Assembly: GCA_035555675.1 (NCBI GenBank)
Contig: DATMGH010000095.1
Span: 62,001-126,000, forward strand
Direction: 5' to 3'
DNA: 64,000 nt
Source: Solirubrobacter sp035555675
GTDB taxonomy: Bacteria > Actinomycetota > Thermoleophilia > Solirubrobacterales > Solirubrobacteraceae
The notes below the pieces were generated by a model, which worked only from the letters and a program-made list of their open reading frames with translations, was not told the origin of the DNA and searched no databases. Positions 32,673-40,395 of the stretch are shown piece by piece. The position numbers and the translations under genes are program-made. Position 1 is the first letter of the stretch. The number at the start of each line of letters is the position of its first letter.

Positions 32673-33538
32673 CCGGCAGCCGTGGCGATCGGCCCTCGCC
32701 GCACGATCTGGTCGTAGAGCGTGCTCTGGCTGGCGCGCTGCCAGTACTCGACGAAGTCCGGCGGGTAGCCCGGCTCTCCATCGAGCGCGGTGTGCAGCCG
32801 GTCCTCGTACCGAACCGTCTCCGCGACCTCGTCGCGCGAGGCGCCGGCGGCGATGGCGGTCTCGATCTCGCGCAGCAGGACGAGGATCTGATCCCGGTAG
32901 GCACCGATCGCCGAGCGGTCGGTGACTTCGCCGTGCCCGGGGATCAGCGTGTCGAACTCCAGCCGCTCGAGCGCGTCGAACGCGGCGAAGTGATCGTGGA
33001 TGTCGCCGTCGGAGAACGCCGGCAGGCCGAAGTCGTGGATCACGTTGTCGCCGGAGACGAGCACGCCCTCGTCCGGCAGCAGCAGCGCGATCGTGTTGTC
33101 CGTGTGGCCGCCGAGGTGCTGGAGCTCGAGGCGAACGCCGCCGACGTGCAGCGTGAGCCGGCCGTCGAACGTGACTTCCGGCAGCCGGACGCGGTTGTCG
33201 CCGCCGAGCAGCTCGAGGCCCGCGGGATCGATGATCGCCAGTGAGCGCTCGATGAACTCGAGCGGGGCCGCGCCGTCGAGCAGGTGCGCACGCGTCCGCC
33301 GGTGCGCGACCACGGTGCCCGGCACCCAGCGGTTGCCGAGGACGTGGTCGATGTGATGGTCCGTATGGACGAGGTACCGGACCGTTCCGCGGGCCCGGAC
33401 GAGCGCCCCCCAGCGGACCGCGTCCGACGGACGATGGGGCGCATCGACCAGCACGAGACCGTCGTCGGTCTCGATGATGACGTTGTTCGAGCCGCGATTC
33501 GATGTCTCCACATGGATGCGTTCCCCAATCTGCTGCAT
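32669..33538 (-). CDS. MBL-fold metallo-hydrolase, paralogue of the preceding gene
   Basis: 289 aa, colinear with the 31836 protein along its full length: NRGSNNVIIETDDGL vs NRGCNNVVIRTADGL, HTDHHIDH vs HTDHHPDH, ITFDERLTLHVGG vs VTFDGRLTLHVGG, and the same YPPxxVExWQR end. Metal motifs HTDHHIDH, GGHTDNT, GDNV, PGHGE are intact. It arose by inverted duplication or divergence of a pair. A near-consensus promoter with a GntR-like box precedes it. Confidence 0.88.
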   Translation of the reverse strand: MQQIGERIHVETSNRGSNNVIIETDDGLVLVDAPHRPSDAVRWGALVRARGTVRYLVHTDHHIDHVLGNRWVPGTVVAHRRTRAHLLDGAAPLEFIERSLAIIDPAGLELLGGDNRVRLPEVTFDGRLTLHVGGVRLELQHLGGHTDNTIALLLPDEGVLVSGDNVIHDFGLPAFSDGDIHDHFAAFDALERLEFDTLIPGHGEVTDRSAIGAYRDQILVLLREIETAIAAGASRDEVAETVRYEDRLHTALDGEPGYPPDFVEYWQRASQSTLYDQIVRRGPIATAAG

Positions 33539-33544
33539 CCATGG

Positions 33545-33573
33545 ACGGTATGAATGTACACAACCAATGTCAA
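33545..33573 (-). promoter_or_regulatory. Promoter/operator of the second MBL hydrolase
   Basis: Minus strand: TTGACA (33568-33573), 17-base spacer, TACCGT (33545-33550), 6 bases to ATG 33538. Plus-strand box ATGTACACAA (33554-33563) lies in the spacer. Confidence 0.6.
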
Positions 33574-33580
33574 CTGACGC

Positions 33581-33590
33581 CTGTCGACAA
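33581..33590. promoter_or_regulatory. GntR-like box CTGTCGACAA between MBL and MFS genes
   Basis: Nearly symmetrical GT-CG-AC site immediately upstream of the MBL -35 and 24 bases before TTGACA (33615-33620), the likely -35 for the MFS gene. It could serve both directions. Confidence 0.45.
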
Positions 33591-33633
33591 ACAGAAGACC
33601 GGCTGACTCCCGTGTTGACAGGCTTTTCCGCGA

Positions 33634-34845
33634 ATGCTTCGATGCGGAATCCGTCTATTTGTTCCGTCTGGCTGGACCTCCGGCGGTGGCGGCGCGATCA
33701 GCCTCGCGCTCGTGCTGCCGATCGTCGGGGCGCTGCCGATCTTCCTGGTCGCGGCGCTGGCCCACGAGATGGGCGCGGAGTTCTCGTTCGGCGCCGGGGC
33801 GCTCGGCGTGACGGTGGCGCTGCACTACGCCGTCTGCGCGGTCTGCTCGATCGGCGCGGGGCGCATAGTGGACGCGCTGGGGCTCGCCGCCGCGGTGCGC
33901 GTTCCCAGCGTGGTCGCCGCCGCCTCGTGCCTGCTGATCGCGGTCGCGGCGCACTCGGCGGCCGCCGTGCTCGCGCTGATGCTCGTCGCGGCGCTGGGCA
34001 ACGGGCTGGCGGCCCCGGTGGCGAGCGGTGTGCTGCACGCTTCGACCACGCGCGAAGGCCTCGCCTTCGGTGCGCAGCAGGCCAGCGGTCCGCTCGCGCC
34101 GCTGGCGGCCGGGCTCGCCCTTCCGCTCGTCGCGACGCCGCTCGGCTGGCGCTGGGCCTTCTTCCTGACGGCCGGCCTGGCGCTGGTCGTGGCGGTGGCT
34201 CGACCGGCGCTCGGCACGGCGACGGTGGCCGCCGCGCACCGGCGCCCGCCGGCCGGCCCCCGGCGCCGATCCTCGCGCGCCGCCGCTCGGCTCTCGCTCG
34301 CGGCCGGGCTGGCGGGCGCGGCCGCGATGGGCGCGGCGGCGTTCGTCACGATCTACTGCGTCGACGAGGTCGGCATGACCGGCAGCGGCGCGGGCCTCGT
34401 GCTGAGCACGATCGGGATCGCGGCCGCGGTCGGGCGCCTCGGCACCGGCGCGTTCGCGGATCGGCATCGCGTCGACCCCCTGCGCGCGGTCGCGGTGATG
34501 CTGTTCGCCGGCGTCGTCGGCTATGCGCTGCTGACCGCGCGGACGGCCGGGCTCGTGACCGTGGCCGCGGTGGTGATCGGCCTCGCGGGCTGGGGTTGGT
34601 CCGGAGCCCTGGCGGTCGCGCTCGTGCGGATCCTGCCCGACGCGCCGAGGGCCGTCGGATCGATGATGGCCGGCACGTTCGCCGGCGCCGTCGTCGGCCC
34701 CGTGGCGATCGGCGTGCTGGCGGAGCACGGCCGCTGGAACGCGGCGTGGGTGCTGTGCGCGGCGTTGACCGCGGCGGCCGGGGCGACCGTGGCCATCGCG
34801 CGACGCGACGCCGGCGCGCGGACGGGACGTCCGCCGTCCGGCTGA
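33634..34845 (+). CDS. MFS transporter
   Basis: 403-aa major-facilitator permease with about 12 hydrophobic segments; the GxxxD(R/K) loop is seen as GAGRIVDALG and, in the second half, GTGAFADRHRVDP. Resembles cyanate/organic-acid MFS members. ATG 33634 gives a 20-residue hydrophilic start; with -35 at 33615 this is very close, so a later GTG (33712) may be the true start. It ends the catabolic island and may import the substrate or export an intermediate. Confidence 0.85.
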   Translation: MLRCGIRLFVPSGWTSGGGGAISLALVLPIVGALPIFLVAALAHEMGAEFSFGAGALGVTVALHYAVCAVCSIGAGRIVDALGLAAAVRVPSVVAAASCLLIAVAAHSAAAVLALMLVAALGNGLAAPVASGVLHASTTREGLAFGAQQASGPLAPLAAGLALPLVATPLGWRWAFFLTAGLALVVAVARPALGTATVAAAHRRPPAGPRRRSSRAAARLSLAAGLAGAAAMGAAAFVTIYCVDEVGMTGSGAGLVLSTIGIAAAVGRLGTGAFADRHRVDPLRAVAVMLFAGVVGYALLTARTAGLVTVAAVVIGLAGWGWSGALAVALVRILPDAPRAVGSMMAGTFAGAVVGPVAIGVLAEHGRWNAAWVLCAALTAAAGATVAIARRDAGARTGRPPSG

Positions 34846-34886
34846 CGGGCGGCGGCCCGGCGTGACGCCGGGCCGGCCCTCCATCC

Positions 34887-35423
34887 TCAGCGGCTCGGCG
34901 TCAAGCCGTGCGCCGCGGCGTACTCGACCTCGCGCGCGTGGGACGCGTCGCAGTCGGCGAGCGTCTCGGTGGCGGCCGTGCCGCCACCGGCGCGCACGTC
35001 CGCGACGACCTCCGTCAGCCGGTCGGCGGCCTCGGCGCCCCGCCACGCCGACCACGCCGGCACGTCGGCGAGCACCGCGGCGCTGAGCGCCGCGTCGCGC
35101 CCGTCGCGCCAGCTGCGCATCCACTGGCAGAACGCGTTGTACTGCAGGACGGCCGAGATGTCGGCCGGCGCGAAGTGCCCGCCGGCCTCCTCCCAGCGCA
35201 CGCCGGCGAACGTCCCGCCCTCCGGCAGCGGGATCGAGCGCGCCAGCCGGTCCGCGGCGGCGCGGGCCTCGGCGGCCGGGATCGTCGCGGCGCCGGACGG
35301 CGGCGCGGCGGTGGTCAGCGCGGCGGACCGCTCGAGCACCGGCGGCGCCTCCGCCGGCGCGGCCGCGGCCACGCCGGCGCCGACGGCGAGGACCGCGGCC
35401 GGGATCAACAGGAGGCGCTTCAT
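34887..35423 (-). CDS. Secreted protein, hypothetical
   Basis: 178 aa with signal peptide (MKRLLLIPAAVLAVGAG ... AAAAP). Mature part is Ala/Glu-rich and helical with EEAGGHFAPADISAVL, a NAFCQWMRSWRDG segment and two Cys, which may form a disulfide. No known domain recognised. Its ATG overlaps the stop of the preceding secreted protein (ATGA), so both are made together, divergently from the sigma-factor gene. Confidence 0.7.
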   Translation of the reverse strand: MKRLLLIPAAVLAVGAGVAAAAPAEAPPVLERSAALTTAAPPSGAATIPAAEARAAADRLARSIPLPEGGTFAGVRWEEAGGHFAPADISAVLQYNAFCQWMRSWRDGRDAALSAAVLADVPAWSAWRGAEAADRLTEVVADVRAGGGTAATETLADCDASHAREVEYAAAHGLTPSR

Positions 35424-35821
35424 CGCGACACCCTTCCGTCGTGGTTGACCATCGACCCGCTGCCGACCGAGGTGCGCCCGCGCATCACGAAGCACAGCCC
35501 GGTCGCGCCGGTGAACAGCGAGTGGTAGTTCGTGTCGCCGATGGCGAACGAGTCGTTGCCGTAGTTGGCGAGGTCGCTGCAGGAGTTGCCCGAGATCACC
35601 GTGACCTTGTTCGGGCTGTCCAGCCAGCGATACCGGACGAGCCCGCCGGAGGAGCTCGAGATGTGGAACTGCGTGCCGCCGCCGTAGATGCTGAGCGTCT
35701 CCGTGAGGTTCCAGTTGGTGAGGTCGGTCGTCACCTGCGCGTCCGCCGTCGCGGGAACCCCCGCGACGCCGCACAGCACGGCGCACAGCGCGACTCGCGC
35801 GCGGCGAGTGCGTCGATGCAT
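35420..35821 (-). CDS. Small secreted protein, hypothetical
   Basis: 133 aa: Arg-rich n-region, hydrophobic core and ATADAQ cleavage site. The mature domain is Ser/Thr/Gly-rich, with beta-type sequence (TQFHISSSSGGLVRYRW, SNSCSDLANYGNDSFAIGDTNYHSLF shape) and two Cys, like small actinobacterial cell-surface beta-sandwich proteins. First of a two-gene unit; promoter region is shared back to back with the ECF sigma factor. Confidence 0.7.
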   Translation of the reverse strand: MHRRTRRARVALCAVLCGVAGVPATADAQVTTDLTNWNLTETLSIYGGGTQFHISSSSGGLVRYRWLDSPNKVTVISGNSCSDLANYGNDSFAIGDTNYHSLFTGATGLCFVMRGRTSVGSGSMVNHDGRVSR

Positions 35822-35908
35822 GGCTTGCCTTTCGTCGTCGTGTCCGGCCGGCCGCGCGTTCCGGTGCTCTCAAGAGCCGCAGTCGGACGATTTTGTGACC
35901 GCGTGGAC

Positions 35909-35914
35909 TAGGCT
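35909..35914 (+). promoter_or_regulatory. -10-like TAGGCT, 7 bases before GTG 35922
   Basis: TANNNT box spaced for a leaderless transcript of the sigma-factor gene; decides the choice of GTG 35922 over upstream in-frame starts. Confidence 0.45.
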
Positions 35915-35921
35915 GGCGCGG

Positions 35922-36518
35922 GTGCACCCGCGTCTGCGCCTGCTCAGACCGTCGAGGAATTGCCTGCTGGTGCAGTCCCGCGACGACCTCGACGCGTTCG
36001 CGCGCTTCTACGACGCGTACTCGGATCGCGTGCTCCGGTTCTTCGCCCGCCGCGTGCTGGACCCCGAGGTGGCGTTCGATCTGCTCTCGGAGACGTTCGC
36101 GAAGACGCTCGAGCAGCGGCAGCAGTTCCGCGGCAACAGCGCCGAGGAGGAGCAGGCGTGGCTGTTCGCGATCGCGCGCGGCGAGCTGTCGCACTTCTGG
36201 CGCTCCGGCAAGGTCGAGCGCAGCGCGCTCCAGCGCTTCGCGGTCACCGTGCCGACACTCGACGAGGCCGAGTTCGAGCGCATCGAGGCGCTCGCCGGCC
36301 TGAGCGCGGTCAGCACCGCGCTGCGGGCCGCGCTGGCGACGCTCCCGCACGATCAGCGGGTGGCGGTCGAGCTGCGCGTCGTGCGCGAGCGGTCCTACCC
36401 GGAGCTGGCGGCCGAGCTCGGCGTGTCCGAGCCGACGGCGCGGGCGCGCGTGTCGCGCGGGCTGCGCCGGCTCGCGCACGCGCTGGCGCCCGAAGGTCTG
36501 CTGGAGGAGATCGCATGA
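35922..36518 (+). CDS. ECF-like RNA polymerase sigma factor
   Basis: 198-aa sigma-70 family protein. Region 2: FARFYDAYSDRVLRFFARRV and LLSETFAKTLEQRQQF; region 4: LPHDQRVAVELRVV, SYPELAAELGVSEPTARARVSRGLRRL (HTH). I chose GTG 35922; longer frames have no sigma similarity. The next gene is coupled by an ATGA overlap and encodes a single-span membrane protein, the usual arrangement of an ECF sigma and its membrane regulator. Confidence 0.85.
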   Translation: MHPRLRLLRPSRNCLLVQSRDDLDAFARFYDAYSDRVLRFFARRVLDPEVAFDLLSETFAKTLEQRQQFRGNSAEEEQAWLFAIARGELSHFWRSGKVERSALQRFAVTVPTLDEAEFERIEALAGLSAVSTALRAALATLPHDQRVAVELRVVRERSYPELAAELGVSEPTARARVSRGLRRLAHALAPEGLLEEIA

Positions 36519-37153
36519 CGCGCACGGCTCAGGACGCGCTGCGCGACCGCCTGGTGGAGGCCGCACGCCGGCAGGAGGCGCCCGCGCCGTCGCCGCCCCC
36601 GCGGCGCCGCCGCCGGCGGTTCGCCGCGATCGCGGTGGTGGCGGCGCTGGGCGTCGCGGCGGCGACCGCGGGCGCGGTCGACCTGCTGGCGACCGGCGAG
36701 CCGGTGTCGGAGCCGCGGATCGGCACGCCGTACCAGCCCGCGACGCCCGGTGCGCGCCGCCCCGCCGTCTCCGCGTCTGACCCGGACGGCGGCCCGATCT
36801 GGGTCGTGAGCCTGTACGACGCCGCCAACGGCCAGGTCTGCGCGCTCGCGGGCCAGCTCCGAGGCGCGACGCTGGGCCTGATCCGGGACGGCCGCTTCCA
36901 CGCGTACACGGCGGCCCAGTCCGGTCCGTGCGGGAAGCCCGTGCCGGACCGGCTGTTCTTCGACATCCTCCGCAGCGACGACCGCTTGGTGGTCTACGGC
37001 CGCTCGGCGGCACCGGAGGTCGTCGTGACCGTCGAGGGCCGCGAGTTCCGCGCGCGCACCGGCCCGCGCGGCGCGTTCCTGTTCGTCTTCTCGGGAGACG
37101 TGTCACCGACGGACGTCACCGCGGTCACAGACGCCGGCGCTCGCGGCTCTTAG
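36515..37153 (+). CDS. Membrane-anchored partner of the sigma factor (putative anti-sigma)
   Basis: 212 aa: short cytosolic N-terminus (about 35 residues, Arg-rich, RDRLVEAARRQ), one transmembrane helix (FAAIAVVAALGVAAATAGAV) and an outside domain with WVVSLYDAANGQVCALAG and VTVEGREFRART. No zinc anti-sigma HxxxCxxC motif is visible, so anti-sigma function rests on gene order only. Confidence 0.65.
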   Translation: MTRTAQDALRDRLVEAARRQEAPAPSPPPRRRRRRFAAIAVVAALGVAAATAGAVDLLATGEPVSEPRIGTPYQPATPGARRPAVSASDPDGGPIWVVSLYDAANGQVCALAGQLRGATLGLIRDGRFHAYTAAQSGPCGKPVPDRLFFDILRSDDRLVVYGRSAAPEVVVTVEGREFRARTGPRGAFLFVFSGDVSPTDVTAVTDAGARGS

Positions 37154-37298
37154 GGGGTGCGCGTCACGCCGGGGCATGGTCAAGAGTTCTGGCCGGACGG
37201 CTGACCACCGTTCGCCGCGACGGCGACAACCAGGCGCCCGTCGTGGGTGACGCGCCTCGGTTTCACACACGGGCAACACCGGCCTGAAAGGCGGTGCA

Positions 37299-37304
37299 TA
37301 GCGT
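37299..37304 (+). promoter_or_regulatory. -10-like TAGCGT, 8 bases before ATG 37313
   Basis: Leaderless-type TANNNT box before the lamin-tail protein; the 160-base gap before it otherwise shows nothing I can name. Confidence 0.4.
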
Positions 37305-37312
37305 GGCCGGCC

Positions 37313-39529
37313 ATGCGCCTCCTACGCCTCGCGGCGGTCAGCGTCGCGATCTTCGGCCTCGCCGCCGACGCCGCCGCCGGCCAGATCCGCATCACCGAAT
37401 GGATGTACAACACCGCCGGGGACGCGCCCGGCGAGTGGGTCGAGCTGACCAACGTCGGCGACGCCCCCGTGAGCCTGAACGGGTACAGCTACGACGACGA
37501 CAGCCGCACGCCGGGCGTGTTCAGCCTCAGCGGTCTCGGCACGCTCGCGCCCGGCGAGTCCGGCGTCTTCACCGAAGTCGACCCGGCGGCGTTCCGCGCC
37601 GACTGGAAGCTGTGCGCCGGCACCAAGGTGATCGGCCCGTACAGCAACAACCTCGGGCGCGCGGACGAGATCAACGTCTACGACGGCGCCGGCCAGCTCG
37701 CCGACCGCCTCACCTACGGCGACCAGACCGTCGGCGGGCCGCGCACCAACGGCGTCAGCGCCTGGGTGCCGCGCGCCGCGCTCGGCGCCAACGACGCGCG
37801 TCAGTGGGTGCCCTCGGCCGTCGGCGACGCGGAGGGCTCGGTCGCCGCCGCGAGCGGCTCGATCGGCAGCCCGGGCCGCAGCACGCTCGGCGGCTTCGAT
37901 CCCTGCACGGCGCCCGGCGGGCCGACGCTCACGGCCGAGCAGCCGATCGTCGCCGGCACGGTCGGGGATGCGGCCAACCCGCAGCTGACGTTGACGCTCT
38001 CCCCCGCCGGTGACGCCCCGGTCACCGCCACGTCCAGCAACGCCGCCGTCCTGCCGGCCGCGAACATCGCGATCAGCGGCACCGGCGCGCAGCGCACGGT
38101 CGCGTTCACGCCGACCGGACGCGGCACGTCGACCGTGACGTTCACCGCCGGCGGCGCGACGGCGACGATCACCTACGCCGCGTCGAGCCCGGCGCCCGGC
38201 AGCTACTACTACGGCATCAGCGACGCGTCGTCGGCGCTCGACGTCGGCGACGGCTACCTGCTGCTGGTCAACGACGAGACCAACACGATCTTCCTGCACC
38301 GCGCGGACCGCAGCGGCTACCCGGTCAAGACCTGGACGTTCACGCCGCAGCAGCTCGGGACGAGCGGCGAGATCGACTTCGAGGGCCTCGCCCGCCGCGG
38401 CGACCTGCTCGTCGTCACCGGCTCGCACGGCAACAATCGCAGCGGCGCGGTGCGCAGCGAGCGGCGCACGCTGATCTCCGCCACGATCACCGGCTCGGGC
38501 GCGAGCACGGAGCTGACGTTCGCCGGCCGCTACGCGAACCTGTGGACCGAGCTGCGCGCGTGGGACGCCGCCAACGGCGACGCGCTCGGCTTCGTGGCGG
38601 CGACCGCCCCGGGCGTGCTGCCGAACCCGCCCGCCGGGTTCAACGTCGAGGGGCTCGAGTTCGCGCCGAACGGCACGGCGCTCTACCTCGGCTTCCGCGC
38701 CCCGACCGCCGGCGGGCGCGCGTTGATCGTGCCGGTGCTCAACGCCGACGCGGTCGCGCGCGGCACCGGCCCGGCCCAGTTCGGCGCACCGATCCGGCTC
38801 GACCTCGGCGGCCGCAGCATCCGCGAGCTGCGGCGCAACGCGCGCAACGAGTATCTGATCGCCGCGGGGCCGTCGCCGCAGAACGACACCTGGGCGCTCT
38901 ACACCTGGGACGGTGACGCCGCGCACGCGCCGCTGTTCAACCGCGAGCTGCCGGCCGACAACGGGCTGACCGGCGGCGCCTGGGAATCGATCGCGTCCGT
39001 GCCGGACGGGTTCGCCGGGGCGGTCCGGCTGGTGACCGACAGCGGCGACACCAACTTCTACGGCACCGGCGCGACCAAGGATCTCGCGCCGGGCTACCAG
39101 AAGTCCTACACGGAGCTCGTGACGCTGGCGGCGCCGCCGACCGAGACGAGCGCGACCGGGACCGTGGCCGGCACCGTCCCGCCGCAGCTGGCGCTGACGT
39201 TGGGCGGCCCGGCCGTGTTCGCACCGTTCGTCGCCGGAGTCTCGCGGACCTACACGGCGCAGACGACCGCGAACGTCGTCTCGACGGCCGGCGACGCGGC
39301 GCTGACCGTCGCCGACGCCAGTCCGAACGCGTCCGGGCACCTGGTCAACGGCACGTTCGCGCTGCCGCAGCCGCTCGGCGGCCTCGGCGTGGTCAAGACC
39401 TACGCCGCCCCGGTCGCCAACGACCTCGTCCCCGTCACGTTCACGCAGACGATCGGCGCGGGCGACGCCCTGCGCACCGGCGCCTACGCCAAGTCTCTGA
39501 CGTTCACGCTCTCCACCACGACCCCGTAG
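37313..39529 (+). CDS. Large secreted lamin-tail-domain protein
   Basis: 738 aa with signal peptide. Residues about 20-150 form a lamin-tail (LTD) beta-sandwich (IRITEWMYNTAG, GEWVELTNVGD, YDDDSRTPG). About 205-300 looks Ig-like. About 300-620 resembles a DUF3616/esterase-type beta-propeller (YYYGISDASSALDVGDGYLL, DFEGLARRGDLLVVTGSHG, NVEGLEFAPNGTALYLGF). The last 120 residues are a repeated Thr/Ala-rich surface module also found in other actinobacterial exported proteins. Function unknown; possibly a cell-surface binding protein or phosphoesterase. Confidence 0.75.
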   Translation: MRLLRLAAVSVAIFGLAADAAAGQIRITEWMYNTAGDAPGEWVELTNVGDAPVSLNGYSYDDDSRTPGVFSLSGLGTLAPGESGVFTEVDPAAFRADWKLCAGTKVIGPYSNNLGRADEINVYDGAGQLADRLTYGDQTVGGPRTNGVSAWVPRAALGANDARQWVPSAVGDAEGSVAAASGSIGSPGRSTLGGFDPCTAPGGPTLTAEQPIVAGTVGDAANPQLTLTLSPAGDAPVTATSSNAAVLPAANIAISGTGAQRTVAFTPTGRGTSTVTFTAGGATATITYAASSPAPGSYYYGISDASSALDVGDGYLLLVNDETNTIFLHRADRSGYPVKTWTFTPQQLGTSGEIDFEGLARRGDLLVVTGSHGNNRSGAVRSERRTLISATITGSGASTELTFAGRYANLWTELRAWDAANGDALGFVAATAPGVLPNPPAGFNVEGLEFAPNGTALYLGFRAPTAGGRALIVPVLNADAVARGTGPAQFGAPIRLDLGGRSIRELRRNARNEYLIAAGPSPQNDTWALYTWDGDAAHAPLFNRELPADNGLTGGAWESIASVPDGFAGAVRLVTDSGDTNFYGTGATKDLAPGYQKSYTELVTLAAPPTETSATGTVAGTVPPQLALTLGGPAVFAPFVAGVSRTYTAQTTANVVSTAGDAALTVADASPNASGHLVNGTFALPQPLGGLGVVKTYAAPVANDLVPVTFTQTIGAGDALRTGAYAKSLTFTLSTTTP

Positions 39530-39544
39530 GCCCCGCAAGCACAA

Positions 39545-39587
39545 GGGGTCTGACCCCTGAAATGTAATATTTCAGGGGTCAGACCCC
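39545..39587. terminator. 19-bp perfect hairpin, GGGGTCTGACCCC family
   Basis: Arms 39545-39563 and 39569-39587 are perfectly complementary (19 bp, 5-base loop GTAAT). Each arm itself contains the near-palindrome GGGGTC(T/A)GACCCC, and a third copy, AGGGTCAGACCCTT, follows at 39596-39609. Lies between convergent genes, so it may end both transcripts, but there is no T-tract and the nested symmetry is more like a repetitive element. Confidence 0.6.
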
Positions 39588-39632
39588 GATATTCCAGGGT
39601 CAGACCCTTGGGTGGGGACCGGCTGTGATCTG

Positions 39633-39649
39633 ACCCTCTAGTCGAGGGT
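39633..39649. terminator. Small hairpin ACCCTC-TAGTC-GAGGGT
   Basis: 6-bp stem, 5-base loop, at the stop of the NYN gene; candidate terminator for the minus-strand transcript. Confidence 0.35.
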
Positions 39650-40203
39650 TAGGTGAGCAGTGTCCACGGGTCGAACTGCTCGATCGGGATCACGCGGGTA
39701 CGCGGCAGGCTGACCCGGAACGCCTTCGCGTCGTCCTCCAGGTCGTGCAGCTCGATCCCTTCGAGGTCCGCGAGGGCGCCGGCCACCAGCTCGCGGAAGC
39801 AGAGCACGCCGACGCGCCGCGTCCCGAGCCGGAGCAGCGCTTCGACCTGCGGCACGAAGTCGCTGTCGTGGCTGGCCAGCAGCAGGTCCCCGTCCTCGCG
39901 CTCGGCGAGGGCGGTCAGCGTGCGCTGAATCGCGACATCGACGACCTTGACGTCCGGCGGGCCGCTCAACAGCACCGGGCGGTACTCGAGCGCGGTCAGG
40001 GCCTGGACGAAGCTCAGCGGCACCGACGTCGAGGCGTTCAAGAAGAAGAGCCCGCGCGCCGGCTGCTCCCAGATCGCGCGCGCGTACTCGAGCACGCGGT
40101 CCCAGCGCGGCCGCTCCTCCGGCGCCGGGCGGTGCCCGAGCAGGCTCACGCCGAGGGTCGTGTCGATGTTCTCGCCGTCGACGATCAGGAAGGTCTCAGC
40201 CAC
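39649..40203 (-). CDS. NYN-domain (PIN-like) ribonuclease
   Basis: 184 aa from GTG 40203 (VAETFLIVDGENID). NYN/LabA-type domain: Asp residues of the acidic metal site in FLIVDGENID, and in LLLASHDSDFVPQVEALL; YRPVLLSGPPDVKVVDVAI fits the central strand-helix. Such proteins are presumed metal-dependent RNases acting in RNA turnover. Upstream in-frame sequence is Arg/Pro-rich and enters a dispersed palindrome, so I exclude it. Confidence 0.85.
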   Translation of the reverse strand: MAETFLIVDGENIDTTLGVSLLGHRPAPEERPRWDRVLEYARAIWEQPARGLFFLNASTSVPLSFVQALTALEYRPVLLSGPPDVKVVDVAIQRTLTALAEREDGDLLLASHDSDFVPQVEALLRLGTRRVGVLCFRELVAGALADLEGIELHDLEDDAKAFRVSLPRTRVIPIEQFDPWTLLT

Positions 40204-40309
40204 GCTGCCGCGGAGCCTAGTGCGTCGCGGCGGCCGGCGCGCCCCGCCACCCCGGGTTTCGCAACCTGGTGCGGGGCGAGCGGGAACGCGCCACTTCGCG
40301 CGACGAGTG

Positions 40310-40342
40310 GTCACTTTCCGGCGCTATCGGCCGGAACGTCGC
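40310..40342. repeat. Dispersed 33-nt palindrome, copy 3 (degenerate)
   Basis: Left half GTCACTTTCCGGCG intact; right half GGCCGGAACGTCGC has diverged from CGCCGGAAAGTGAC. Flank CGAGTG before it matches the extended unit. It lies between the NYN and M28 genes. Confidence 0.65.
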
Positions 40343-40395
40343 TCCTCGCGGCCGGCGCGGCGCGCCCGAGCGCGCCGCGCCGCGCCGCCAAGGCC

